Below, piece by piece: positions 49,993-57,863 of a DNA stretch of 64,000 nucleotides; position 1 is the stretch's first letter, and the number at the start of each line of letters is the position of its first letter. The position numbers and the translations under genes were made by a program. Source of the stretch: a virus; IMG/VR virus record IMGVR_UViG_3300020380_000001, positions 62,001 through 126,000 of that record. One strand, given 5' to 3'. Under the pieces are notes generated by a model. That model was not told the origin of the DNA and ran no database searches. It worked only from the letters and a program-made list of their open reading frames with translations.

Positions 49993-50271
49993 ATGATGGA
50001 ACCAATAAAACTCACAAAAGAGATTACAGTCGACGCGTTCGAATTGCTAGACAAATTGGATGCCATATGTAACACTACTAATAACGACGAACTGGTTTCC
50101 GAATTGAGACAATTCGCAGCAACCCTTGCAGTCGACGTATCGCGCAAATGTGACGACGTGGTACGGCTATCAGGTAGATCAACTACTTTTTATGACAAAA
50201 AGGCTAGTGAGATGAAATCGCTATCCGAGAAATTATTATTGGGGCCAAACAATGTTTTTCCGAAATTATAG
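49993..50271 (+). CDS. Small hypothetical helical protein, 92 aa
   Basis: A charged, helical protein (EITVDAFELLDKLDAIC) with no membrane span. ATG codons at 49993 and 49996. It overlaps the next gene by 20 bases. No family recognised. Confidence 0.55.
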   Translation: MMEPIKLTKEITVDAFELLDKLDAICNTTNNDELVSELRQFAATLAVDVSRKCDDVVRLSGRSTTFYDKKASEMKSLSEKLLLGPNNVFPKL

Positions 50272-50872
50272 AAAGGCGCAACTTGAATTTGCTAGAAGTA
50301 TTTCGCCGGATACACCGCATGTGCCTTGGCACTTAACCTCACGGACAAGATGGCTGAAGTCCAAGCTCAACTGCACAGTGTATTTTGAGACTCGGACGTT
50401 CTACTTAAAAGACATCAAGCGCCGGCATTTTTGGCTTTCGTATATGATGGACTATATTACATTTGTCCTTGCTTGGGGCGACGAGGACGAAATTGGATTC
50501 GCCGCTCACTTTAAAATGCTGTTGGTGATAATGGGTGGCATAGTAGTCCCGTTTACTGGCATTATGTACGCTCGTGAGATGAAACGCGAACTTGCTAAAT
50601 GGAAAGTAAAGGATGGCGAAGACACTTTCTTCGCAACGCGTTCGCTTGAGCTATACTGGTTCCCATCAAACTCACTTGATATTCCGCCTACCTACGAGTT
50701 TAATGTTAAAGAGAAGTATAAGATGGGCACTGTGGGCTGCCAGCACTGCTCTGGTTTGTGTAACAGGGATTTATCCGGTACAACAAAGATGATGTGCCGA
50801 AACGATAACTGTCATTACGACGAGCTATCTCCTAAGAACTATTATAGCACATATAAAGGGGTAAACACATGA
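50252..50872 (+). CDS. Membrane-anchored zinc-binding hypothetical protein, 206 aa
   Basis: A basic N-terminal third, one clear hydrophobic span near residues 84-104 (MLLVIMGGIVVPFTGIMY), and a C-terminal four-cysteine zinc site (GCQHCSGLC...MMCRNDNCHYDE). The combination of a single membrane span and a cytoplasmic zinc ribbon is unusual. It overlaps both neighbours. No family recognised. Confidence 0.6.
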   Translation: MFFRNYRKAQLEFARSISPDTPHVPWHLTSRTRWLKSKLNCTVYFETRTFYLKDIKRRHFWLSYMMDYITFVLAWGDEDEIGFAAHFKMLLVIMGGIVVPFTGIMYAREMKRELAKWKVKDGEDTFFATRSLELYWFPSNSLDIPPTYEFNVKEKYKMGTVGCQHCSGLCNRDLSGTTKMMCRNDNCHYDELSPKNYYSTYKGVNT

Positions 50873-51750
50873 TCGCAGCGTATCGGTATTTTAATACTGA
50901 GTTAGGCATGTGGCAGTATGTCGACTGTCGCCAAGCAAGTTCAGTAAAGGACTACGAAGTCAAAGCCGTATTCGGTAATGTTGACGCTTATGGTCTGCCG
51001 ATTATCGAAGGTAATCGCTATGCGTTAATGATCCCTGAAATAGGCACGAATGCAGCATACGGTGATGTATATGAATGTATTGTGCATGATGAGCACGTGG
51101 ATGACATACCGGCACTAGTACCAGTCGATGGCGACTTTTCCGATACGATTGTCGTGCACGTAGACGAACTAACGAAAAACTTTGCGTTAGTGCTTGAAAG
51201 TGACACTAAAACCGTGCCTCTGCGGGTAGTATCAGACATGGCGTCTGCATTAATAACCGCTTGCGTTGACTTAATTAAAGACGACCACTATGACGCTGCT
51301 GAATACATGATGAGTGAGTTTCTTGCAGCCGAACCCCAGCGCCGCAAGTATATAGAAGCACAGTTATCAGACGGTTCTGCAAGTGCGCGTTCTTTTATTG
51401 ACGAGATCAGCTCACTACGTTACGCACTACACCAAGCAAAGCTTGCTATCAAAAACAGCAAGTGTCGTGAAGAGTATCTCAAAGATGAACTTATGCGTGC
51501 GTCACGTACTATTATAGAGTTAGAACACACACGCATGCGAATGTTCAACGACGAAGAAGTATGGATATATGATCCTAAAGGTGAAAACATAATTAGTTCG
51601 TTAGTGTGTCCGCTAACTATGCATACGTCAACGTTACAGGACATTACTAACGTGGCAGTTGACCGTGCATTAGCGGCAAAAACGCCCGAAGAAATAGAGA
51701 AGTTACGCAACGAAATTGAAACAGGAGCGTTTTATGACAACCATTCTTGA
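50869..51750 (+). CDS. Hypothetical protein with coiled-coil region, 293 aa
   Basis: The first 130 residues are beta-rich and acidic. Residues 180-225 form a coiled-coil-like helix (EISSLRYALHQAKLAIKNSKCREEYLKDELMRA shows the pattern across its length), and the tail is again helical. It begins with an ATGA overlap and overlaps the next gene by 17 bases. Possibly oligomeric. No family assigned. Confidence 0.6.
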   Translation: MIAAYRYFNTELGMWQYVDCRQASSVKDYEVKAVFGNVDAYGLPIIEGNRYALMIPEIGTNAAYGDVYECIVHDEHVDDIPALVPVDGDFSDTIVVHVDELTKNFALVLESDTKTVPLRVVSDMASALITACVDLIKDDHYDAAEYMMSEFLAAEPQRRKYIEAQLSDGSASARSFIDEISSLRYALHQAKLAIKNSKCREEYLKDELMRASRTIIELEHTRMRMFNDEEVWIYDPKGENIISSLVCPLTMHTSTLQDITNVAVDRALAAKTPEEIEKLRNEIETGAFYDNHS

Positions 51751-52027
51751 TATGGGAAAGTTAACAAATAGTGTTGAGGTGGCTAATGATGATCACGGCC
51801 CACACAAACATTTAAAAGTGATGATTGGCCTGAATCCGTTAGATTATTCTACCACATCGTTTACTAAGGTGCGCAGAATTAAAGTGCCTGAAGAAAACAT
51901 ACATCAAGTCGCCGACGTACTAGAAGACCTTTTAAACTGTGCCATGAACACTGGCGCAAATGCTGTTCAAGAACAGGTAAGACTTGCAGAGCTCGAACGT
52001 AAGAACGCGCTGGAACGGGGTTGGTAA
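51734..52027 (+). CDS. Small hypothetical protein, 97 aa
   Basis: ATG 51734 (MTTILDMGKL) follows CAGGAG; the frame runs back 18 bases but that start lies inside the previous gene without a site. Beta strands in the first half and a helix (DVLEDLLNCAMNTGANAVQEQ) in the second. The next gene follows at once. Confidence 0.55.
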   Translation: MTTILDMGKLTNSVEVANDDHGPHKHLKVMIGLNPLDYSTTSFTKVRRIKVPEENIHQVADVLEDLLNCAMNTGANAVQEQVRLAELERKNALERGW

Positions 52028-52028
52028 T

Positions 52029-52346
52029 ATGTTTCACCGCTATGAGTACGAATACGTACTTGATTTCTTAGCGACACTGAAGCTTGAAGGCCATGATGTA
52101 GAAGTACTGAGTTCAGCGTACCTTACCAATATGATATGGATAAGTTTTTCACTACAGTACTCTGATTCAGGCACACTTATCTTTAGTCTTAAAAAGAACA
52201 GATTCGGTTTCGGGTTGTCTGTATCTGACTTTGACAAATCGTCGCTAGTGGCAGTCTCGTCCCCACCACCAGCTATTACTGATGATATTTCAGGTGTTAA
52301 GGAATTGCTTGAGGAAGTAAGAAAACGGTTACCCGACCCGCGTTAG
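52029..52346 (+). CDS. Small hypothetical protein, 105 aa
   Basis: I start it at ATG 52029 (MFHRYEYEYV), one base after the previous stop. It has two beta strands with an aromatic repeat (NMIWISFSLQYSD) and a C-terminal acidic helix. It is the last plus-strand gene before a minus-strand gene and ends tail to tail with it. No family recognised. Confidence 0.55.
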   Translation: MFHRYEYEYVLDFLATLKLEGHDVEVLSSAYLTNMIWISFSLQYSDSGTLIFSLKKNRFGFGLSVSDFDKSSLVAVSSPPPAITDDISGVKELLEEVRKRLPDPR

Positions 52347-52561
52347 GCCGGAACCTCTGTTTTGAAAAGGTCGTCTTCACAGTAAGACGACTCTTTCGTC
52401 TTCGTGTTCAGATAAATGCGCCAAAGCCCGTTTAATACCATACCAGATATGACGTCACTATTAGGGTAGAGTTTGTCTACTTGTATTGTGTATGAATTGA
52501 ATTCAAGTATATATGGTAAACGACAGTGCGGTGTGCCCGCAAATAGGCAAAGTTGTTTCAT
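52343..52561 (-). CDS. Small hypothetical protein, minus strand, 72 aa
   Basis: A 72-residue protein (MKQLCLFAG) with an AAGGAC site seven bases before its ATG and a TTTACT/TAGACT promoter upstream on the same strand. It is beta-rich. It ends four bases into the convergent plus-strand gene. The promoter-plus-Shine-Dalgarno arrangement makes it a real early-type gene despite its size. Confidence 0.65.
   Translation of the reverse strand: MKQLCLFAGTPHCRLPYILEFNSYTIQVDKLYPNSDVISGMVLNGLWRIYLNTKTKESSYCEDDLFKTEVPA
52370..52391. terminator. Hairpin at the convergent junction
   Basis: GTCGTCTT at 52370-52377 and AAGACGAC at 52384-52391 form a perfect eight-base stem with a six-base loop, inside the 3' part of the minus-strand gene and 24 bases after the plus-strand stop. 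It could end the plus-strand transcript. Confidence 0.4.
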
Positions 52562-52585
52562 AGTTTGTCCTTTTTTATTTCTTTT

Positions 52586-52614
52586 AGTCTACTATTAGTG
52601 CAACCCTAAGTAAA
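52586..52614 (-). promoter_or_regulatory. Sigma70-type promoter, minus strand
   Basis: On the minus strand, TTTACT (52609-52614) and TAGACT (52586-52591) are 17 bases apart, 25 bases before the minus-strand ATG. Confidence 0.55.
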
Positions 52615-52679
52615 CCTTTTCTTGAAAGTGAAACTTTCTCAGACAGTAAATATGATAAAACAACATAACGGGGCAGAAT

Positions 52680-52997
52680 ATGATTCATAATGTTCGAGTG
52701 TATACCTCGCGCGAGCTGGCTGCTGAAGAAATAGACGAGTTGATAGACGCTGTGGATTACGTTGTAGACGTAGTGCCGCGTGAGTTCTACGACAGTGAAC
52801 ACAATATGCAAGTGAGCTACCTTAACGTATACGATCAAGAAGAAGGTGACTGGGTATATGAGATGTCAGTAGCGCGTATGCTACAAGACACAGACGCACA
52901 AGAAATCATCGAAATACTAAGTGAGTTCCTGGATGCAGACTTTGACTTAGACGCATCCTTTGAAGAAGATGAATGCGAGGCGTGCCGTGCCGATTAA
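52680..52997 (+). CDS. Acidic hypothetical protein, 105 aa
   Basis: Very acidic in the C-terminal half (DADFDLDASFEEDECEACRAD). The ATG follows an AACGGGGC site. An inverted repeat (GAAAGT...ACTTTC) and TTGAAA lie upstream in the divergent gap. Its last codons overlap the start of the first shared-N-terminus protein. No family recognised. Confidence 0.55.
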   Translation: MIHNVRVYTSRELAAEEIDELIDAVDYVVDVVPREFYDSEHNMQVSYLNVYDQEEGDWVYEMSVARMLQDTDAQEIIEILSEFLDADFDLDASFEEDECEACRAD

Positions 52998-54174
52998 ATT
53001 TAGTGGTCCTGTGAAACCGCGAAAACTAAAATCACCTGATCCGATTAATATGCCTGTAGTGCGTGACAACAAAGCGCAACGAGTACGAAGCGATGTTGTG
53101 TACTACAAAGCAAATGGTGAATTGCCGCGAGTTGAGCCAAACTGGACTGCTATGTCCGAATACTACCAGATTCCTGGCCACACAGCAAACGGCGGGGTAG
53201 ACTCAGTTGACGTAAACGGCGACATAATGGCTGTAATGTCTTCGGCAACTAACACAGTTTATATCTTTAAGAAAGACGTAAACGGCGACTACCAACAAAC
53301 TGATTCAACCTCGCAATCTGGCGGCGATTATTCAGACATTCACCTTATGCCTGTTGAAGGCAAGGTTGTATACTCTGCGCCTTTGTCAAATAGTAACGAG
53401 GGGCGATTAGTTGCTATGGACTTGGACTTTACAACAGGCATCCTGGACCAGGCATCTAGAACAGTTTATCCATTAAGTACCGGGAGAGACAACTCGTACG
53501 ACGGTCGTGGTATAATTAGTATCGGAAATACCTTATTCAGTGGCGCACCGGGGTATTACTTGAGCAGTGCCAGCGCACGTGGTGGCCTGTTATCGTTCCG
53601 TGACCCTGCGTCCGGCGCATTAAAGCCCCTTGACGTGTCTTACTTAGGCGGCTTAAATGAATCAAATAATCATGTTTTCGGTAACCGTATATATAACGAA
53701 GATGGTTTGTTCGCTAACACACTAGCAACTGATGGTAACCGCCTACTAGTACTTGCGCCTGGTGCTGCGTCACTCAACACAGCCGATAACGGTTATATAT
53801 CTGTATTCGACTATGACGACACGAATCAGTCACTAACAGAGATACAGAAGATAGATAACCCGGCGCTGCCGCAGTATGCAGGAACCCAAGCTTCAATAAG
53901 AGCCATAGCCGCACTGAATGGTAAAATGCTTGCGCTACTCAATGTGGGCGGTCCGGACAACGACTACGACCCCTTACGGACGTCTTTGGTTGAATATATA
54001 TGGGACGGTAGTGCGTATAATCAATCAGGATGGTCGGATGTAGTGTTATCCCCTGATTGGACGGCTAACAGTACAGACAGCGCAATAGCCCATATGACTA
54101 TGCTAAGTGATACTGAACTATTAATACCCGGTACTAATATCTCGGGTGGCAAAATTTATAAGGTAACAAGATAA
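52987..54174 (+). CDS. Shared-N-terminus protein 1 with beta-propeller-like domain, 395 aa
   Basis: I start it at GTG 52987 because the product then begins PIKFSGPVKPRKLKSPDPIN, matching the start of the next two proteins almost residue for residue over about 45 residues. After this module comes a Gly/Ser/Asp-rich beta-repeat region (SVDVNGDIMAVMSSATNTVYIFKKDVNG and similar), consistent with a six- or seven-bladed propeller of the kelch or FG-GAP kind. No enzyme motifs. The stop overlaps the next ATG in TAATG. Likely virion-displayed or surface-binding, by analogy only. Confidence 0.6.
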   Translation: MPIKFSGPVKPRKLKSPDPINMPVVRDNKAQRVRSDVVYYKANGELPRVEPNWTAMSEYYQIPGHTANGGVDSVDVNGDIMAVMSSATNTVYIFKKDVNGDYQQTDSTSQSGGDYSDIHLMPVEGKVVYSAPLSNSNEGRLVAMDLDFTTGILDQASRTVYPLSTGRDNSYDGRGIISIGNTLFSGAPGYYLSSASARGGLLSFRDPASGALKPLDVSYLGGLNESNNHVFGNRIYNEDGLFANTLATDGNRLLVLAPGAASLNTADNGYISVFDYDDTNQSLTEIQKIDNPALPQYAGTQASIRAIAALNGKMLALLNVGGPDNDYDPLRTSLVEYIWDGSAYNQSGWSDVVLSPDWTANSTDSAIAHMTMLSDTELLIPGTNISGGKIYKVTR

Positions 54175-54914
54175 TGCCAATTAAATTTACCGGCCCCGTA
54201 AAGCCGAAAAAACTAAAATCACCCGATCCGATTAATATGCCTATAGTAAGGAATGACAAAGTGCCAAAGATTAAATCTGAAGTATTGTACTATAAAGACA
54301 ACGGTGAGATGCCACCAACCGGCGAACGCGTTCCTGAAAGTAGACTATCACGTATTGACTGGAAAGTAGCTGGAGACAAACTCTCTGTGCTTGACTACCA
54401 AACAGGTATTGAGTACTTGCGATTAAGTGAATCAGTCGGTCGATCAATTGATAATGTCAGTGCTAACTTTGGTCCTGGTGGCGACTTCGAAGGCTGGCGC
54501 CTAGCTACTGAAGCAGAGATCAATTCTTTTATGGATTACGTAGTTGCATCAGGCGGTTCAGGTCCTGGTTTTACCACTGACGGACAGAGCGCAAACGTTA
54601 GCACATCTCTACAAGAGTGGCAGGACTTTGTTCGTATAATGGGCTACACCTACACAGTATCAGACAGACTGCACTCGTTTGCTATATTCTACGACGGATC
54701 CGAAATACTTAACTCGGGTGTGTTAGGATACCTAAGCGGCGATGCGCGTTTTAGACGTAGTCACAACGATGGCGGCATTGACAATAATACTTCAAGTTCA
54801 TTGGTATCTGCAGGTGTGTGGATAGTAAATGACGGCGGCGTTAGTATTGAGTCCATTGAATATCCTGAACTCAATAAAAACAACCCTAACTCGCCGTATA
54901 ATCAAGGAGGCTAA
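54174..54914 (+). CDS. Shared-N-terminus protein 2 with DUF1566/lectin-like domain, 246 aa
   Basis: The N-terminal module is nearly identical to the other two (PIKFTGPVKPKKLKSPDPIN). The second half reads DYQTGIEYLRLSES...GGDFEGWRLATEAEINSF, which follows the 'GlxWlrl...GWRlAxxxE' pattern of DUF1566 and C-type-lectin-like proteins. It ends KNNPNSPYNQGG. Such domains bind sugars or other surfaces. It follows protein 1 in a TAATG overlap and precedes protein 3 by two bases. Confidence 0.6.
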   Translation: MPIKFTGPVKPKKLKSPDPINMPIVRNDKVPKIKSEVLYYKDNGEMPPTGERVPESRLSRIDWKVAGDKLSVLDYQTGIEYLRLSESVGRSIDNVSANFGPGGDFEGWRLATEAEINSFMDYVVASGGSGPGFTTDGQSANVSTSLQEWQDFVRIMGYTYTVSDRLHSFAIFYDGSEILNSGVLGYLSGDARFRRSHNDGGIDNNTSSSLVSAGVWIVNDGGVSIESIEYPELNKNNPNSPYNQGG

Positions 54915-54916
54915 TT

Positions 54917-55645
54917 GTGCCAATTAAATTTACTGGTCCGGTAAAGCCAAAAAAACTAAAATCGCCTGATCCGATTAATATGCCTGTAGTGCGTGATAAT
55001 AAGGCGCCGCGTGTTAAGCAAGACGTCGAGTACTTCAAAGTACACGGCACGATGCCTACTGTGGCACCGCCATTAGGACCACCGGAAGGACAAACAATAG
55101 GTGCCGCTGATATAGCACAAGCAGGCGATAATAAAGCTTTTATTGATTTCCGTACTGGGCTGGAATGGGTTCGACTATCGAGAACAAATGCGTTTACTGA
55201 TGCGACTATCCAAGCTGAGCTACAGGCAGGCGGTCAATTCGAAGGGTTTCGTATTGCTAACGAGGCTGAAACGGATTCGTTACTTCGCACGATTACGCCT
55301 AATTATTTTAACCCCGTTCATGTCTATTCAGTAGATACGCACTACATTGTGCCGGAACAATGGAACAATTGGAATTCCATAATGGGCATAACAGGTAACA
55401 AATACGGAAGGAACTGGTCGTACGGTATATACGACACCGGATCTGGCTACAAGCACGGCGGAACTGACTATTTTGCTGAATCTAATAGGCTGCCTAATAG
55501 GCTGATGAAGTTCAATAAAGATGATGCCCTTGACTTTGATTTTATGGGCATATTCTTAGTGTCAGACGGAGGGAACACCTTGTTGAGTCAAGAGTTCCCT
55601 CATTACATGGCTAACAACCCTAACTCGCCGTATAATGCGGGTTAA
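54917..55645 (+). CDS. Shared-N-terminus protein 3 with DUF1566/lectin-like domain, 242 aa
   Basis: Begins at GTG 54917 with AAGGAGG nearby. The first 45 residues repeat the common module. The C-terminal domain (DFRTGLEWVRLSRT...GGQFEGFRIANEAETDSLL) is related to protein 2 but diverged, and both end NNPNSPYN. The shared module across three different C-termini argues for a common attachment or targeting role, with swapped tips. Confidence 0.6.
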   Translation: MPIKFTGPVKPKKLKSPDPINMPVVRDNKAPRVKQDVEYFKVHGTMPTVAPPLGPPEGQTIGAADIAQAGDNKAFIDFRTGLEWVRLSRTNAFTDATIQAELQAGGQFEGFRIANEAETDSLLRTITPNYFNPVHVYSVDTHYIVPEQWNNWNSIMGITGNKYGRNWSYGIYDTGSGYKHGGTDYFAESNRLPNRLMKFNKDDALDFDFMGIFLVSDGGNTLLSQEFPHYMANNPNSPYNAG

Positions 55646-55863
55646 ATAGACTTAACTAGGGCAGCAATACCACGCCATGATTTGTATTGCTGCTCTACTT
55701 CTAAAAGAGTATCAAACTCTTTGTAACCAGGCCTACCAAAGTTATATGCACGAGCCGCAGCATTGTCGGTAACCATAAGCCAACGATCACCTAACTTTTC
55801 AAGTGTCATTTTGTTACCGCGCGACTCTGTGTAAAATTTGTTTTTGCTAAGCATCTGAATCAT
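55642..55863 (-). CDS. Small hypothetical protein, minus strand, 73 aa
   Basis: AAGG lies seven bases before ATG 55863, and a near-perfect sigma70 promoter lies upstream on the minus strand. The product is mixed alpha/beta with Trp and Tyr residues (GDRWLMVTDNAAARAYNFGRPGYKEF). It ends four bases into the convergent gene. No family recognised. Confidence 0.65.
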   Translation of the reverse strand: MIQMLSKNKFYTESRGNKMTLEKLGDRWLMVTDNAAARAYNFGRPGYKEFDTLLEVEQQYKSWRGIAALVKSI

Positions 55864-55894
55864 AACTATACCTTACTTGTTTAAGTTCAAATAG

Positions 55895-55923
55895 AGTATA
55901 GCAATGAAACAAATTATTGTCAA
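55895..55923 (-). promoter_or_regulatory. Strong sigma70-type promoter, minus strand
   Basis: On the minus strand, TTGACA (55918-55923) and TATACT (55895-55900) have an optimal 17-base spacer, 31 bases before the ATG of the 73-residue gene. Confidence 0.75.
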
Positions 55924-56405
55924 TTAAAATGTGTGATTAATGACTCCATCACTTCTTTTGCTCTATCAAGTGCGCGTTCACGTGTCATTGAAGTTACCGT
56001 ATTGTCAAACTTCCTTAGCGGGTTGCTCGACTCTATGGATGTTTCGATTCGTTTTTCGATAACTTTTTCAACATTAGCCATCCCGCGACATATTGCCAAG
56101 TTAACCTCTGATTCAGCTTGTGAGCGAATGTTTTCCAATACACGATTTGACAGTGTGACTTTGGGATTAATTGAATACGTGTTTTCCACTTTGGCAATTT
56201 CTTCCTGGATCACTTCTTTCGCTTTTTCGTCGATAACAGCACGCAAGCCAGACAGCGCTTCGTTTACCGCTTCTTTCATTGCTTTGTCATATAAGCGCTT
56301 AGTCATTTCAGCGATAACTGCGTTCTGTAATTGTACGCGAACCTCTGAACCCTCAGGGAATAGTGACTCTACGGCGTTAGTATCAAGTTTAAGTTGAATG
56401 CTCAT
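55920..56405 (-). CDS. Hypothetical helical protein, minus strand, 161 aa
   Basis: I start it at ATG 56405 (MSIQLKLDTNAVESLF) with AAGGA upstream; the frame extends a little further without a better site. The product is nearly all helix, with alternating charged heptads over residues 30-150 and no cysteines, suggesting a coiled-coil or stalk-like protein. It ends two bases before a convergent promoter region. No family recognised. Confidence 0.6.
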   Translation of the reverse strand: MSIQLKLDTNAVESLFPEGSEVRVQLQNAVIAEMTKRLYDKAMKEAVNEALSGLRAVIDEKAKEVIQEEIAKVENTYSINPKVTLSNRVLENIRSQAESEVNLAICRGMANVEKVIEKRIETSIESSNPLRKFDNTVTSMTRERALDRAKEVMESLITHFN

Positions 56406-56407
56406 AA

Positions 56408-57112
56408 TTAGTAATCCTTGTGTTCGTCCCAAAGTTCAGGCAGGTCACCGCCCTCTCGCCACACGTCCTCCATCGTAATATTACGATAAGAAGCATGCTG
56501 TCGTGCTCTACGTCTGCGTGCAGGCGTTGCTTTGTTGTTGAATTTGTCTTTACAGTTGCCTGGCCCTTTATTAGAACAAAAGCGCTTGTTAGGGTGCGCA
56601 TCAGGCATTGGCTTTTTACAGCACGCACATTTAGGACCAGTGTACTGTTCCATACCATAACACACTAACCCAGTGCGCTTTTCATTACAGCGCGTCGACA
56701 TGCGTTGGTGTTCATGTAGTTGGGCTTTGTGTACCATTTTATGGCATGTGGTGCAACCAACTTTAGTTTGCTTCATTTGTCTGCGCAGGTCCAATTCAAG
56801 CTCGATCTCAGCGCTGACAAGCTCTAGCTCTTCGACTTTGGCAAGGTACTTGGTGTACTTTGGTCCTAGTGCGTCAGCTAAACCTTTCTCAGTACCCATG
56901 CAATCGTCATCGTGCGCTTGCCCTTCGGATACACAACAATGACAGAAAGTACAGTAAGAGTACATACGACCGGCATATTCAGATTCGTATGAGTCGTTGT
57001 GTTCGTGCATTTCGATAAGCTTTAATTCAGCTTTTGAGAACCCGCTGTGCGACGATTTGGTATCGCGCTCAAGTTGCTCTTTGCGTCGTTGCATATCAGC
57101 TAATGTAGTCAT
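56408..57112 (-). CDS. Cysteine-rich zinc-finger protein, minus strand, 234 aa
   Basis: Contains many CxxC or CxxxC pairs: FCHCCVSEG, VGCTTCHKMVH, KCACCKKPMP and KRFCSNKG...NCKDKF, with intervening His residues. They suggest three or four zinc-binding sites. The spacing CxxC-x(n)-C-x(4)-CK resembles phage and T4-like zinc-finger and HNH-associated modules, but no HNH catalytic pattern is evident. GAGG lies seven bases before ATG 57112. It is adjacent to the helical gene with two bases between. Confidence 0.6.
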   Translation of the reverse strand: MTTLADMQRRKEQLERDTKSSHSGFSKAELKLIEMHEHNDSYESEYAGRMYSYCTFCHCCVSEGQAHDDDCMGTEKGLADALGPKYTKYLAKVEELELVSAEIELELDLRRQMKQTKVGCTTCHKMVHKAQLHEHQRMSTRCNEKRTGLVCYGMEQYTGPKCACCKKPMPDAHPNKRFCSNKGPGNCKDKFNNKATPARRRRARQHASYRNITMEDVWREGGDLPELWDEHKDY

Positions 57113-57132
57113 GGGATACCTCGCTAGGTAGA

Positions 57133-57348
57133 TTATGCGATTGAACGTTCAAGTTCAGATTCGTAACGAGCACACGCCAACGTGTAAGCTTGTTTACGGA
57201 ACTTGGCGTTCGCAATTTCTTCAAAACCGCTGATTTCGGCTTGCTCTTTTACCATGTAAAGCGGGCTGCCGTTTTTTAACATATCAACGATGTGGATAGC
57301 GCGTTTAAGGTTTTGCGTTTTAGCTTCTGTGAATTTTATAGTTTTCAT
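57133..57348 (-). CDS. Small basic hypothetical protein, minus strand, 71 aa
   Basis: A 71-residue helical, lysine-rich protein (MKTIKFTEAKTQNLKRA). An AGG site lies close to the ATG. A promoter and a short palindrome-like repeat (TAGGC...GCCTA at 57374-57389) lie upstream. It could be an early regulator, given its size and basic helices, but no helix-turn-helix is certain. Confidence 0.6.
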   Translation of the reverse strand: MKTIKFTEAKTQNLKRAIHIVDMLKNGSPLYMVKEQAEISGFEEIANAKFRKQAYTLACARYESELERSIA

Positions 57349-57401
57349 CTTCTAAACCTGTTTGAGTATCAACTAGGCGTTATTGCCTAACTTCTGTGTG
57401 T

Positions 57402-57429
57402 AGTATAATACCAAGGTAGGAGATGTAAA
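57402..57429 (-). promoter_or_regulatory. Sigma70-type promoter, minus strand
   Basis: On the minus strand, TTTACA (57424-57429) and TATACT (57402-57407) with a 16-base spacer. A hairpin-like repeat at 57374-57389 lies just downstream, between promoter and gene. Confidence 0.65.
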
Positions 57430-57433
57430 GGAT

Positions 57434-57697
57434 TTATTTGAACTTTTTATTTATTGAAAAGGCGTGTTGATAACTATCGACAAATTGTATAGATTTGGCT
57501 TCTGATACGTCGACAATTCCCATGTCTGTTAGCTGGAAAAGTCGCTCCACATCTTCGTGGTCAATCATCTCGGCGTATAATACATCAGTATCGAATTCCT
57601 TAAACAGGTTAATACTATGTACTAATAGCTTAACTGTCGGTAATTCTTTACCGCAAAATAGCAACTCTATTTTTATTAGCTCTGTATTAAAACACAT
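57434..57697 (-). CDS. Small hypothetical protein, minus strand, 87 aa
   Basis: Starts at ATG 57697 with GAGGG upstream and has a consensus promoter on its strand. The protein is Leu/Glu/Phe-rich and helical (FNTELIKIELLFCGKE). No family recognised. Confidence 0.6.
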   Translation of the reverse strand: MCFNTELIKIELLFCGKELPTVKLLVHSINLFKEFDTDVLYAEMIDHEDVERLFQLTDMGIVDVSEAKSIQFVDSYQHAFSINKKFK

Positions 57698-57723
57698 ATT
57701 ACCGCCCTCTGTAGTATGCCTTA

Positions 57724-57752
57724 AGTCTATACACGTACTATTTATATGTCAA
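57724..57752 (-). promoter_or_regulatory. Strong sigma70-type promoter, minus strand
   Basis: On the minus strand, TTGACA (57747-57752) and TAGACT (57724-57729) have a 17-base spacer, 27 bases before the 87-residue gene. Confidence 0.7.
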
Positions 57753-57793
57753 TAAATTTAAAACTGGTTTTTTAAAAAAGTAGAAAATAAGTC

Positions 57794-57821
57794 TTGACAT
57801 TCAATCTTAATGCCGTAATAT
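57794..57821 (+). promoter_or_regulatory. Strong sigma70-type promoter
   Basis: TTGACA at 57794-57799 and TAATAT at 57816-57821 have a 16-base spacer, divergent from the minus-strand promoter 42 bases away. Confidence 0.7.
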
Positions 57822-57863
57822 CGCTGTGAAAGTTGAACACCTAACAAACAAAAGGAGAGTATG

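Noticed and set aside
52646-52652. GTAAATA ahead of the 52680 gene as a late promoter
   Set aside because: One mismatch to the recurring element and in an AT-rich divergent gap; not strong enough to call, though late expression of the shared-N-terminus trio would be sensible.
57739-57746. TATAAATA on the minus strand inside a sigma70 promoter spacer
   Set aside because: It matches the T4 late consensus but lies within the spacer of a near-perfect early promoter, so chance in AT-rich DNA is the simpler explanation.
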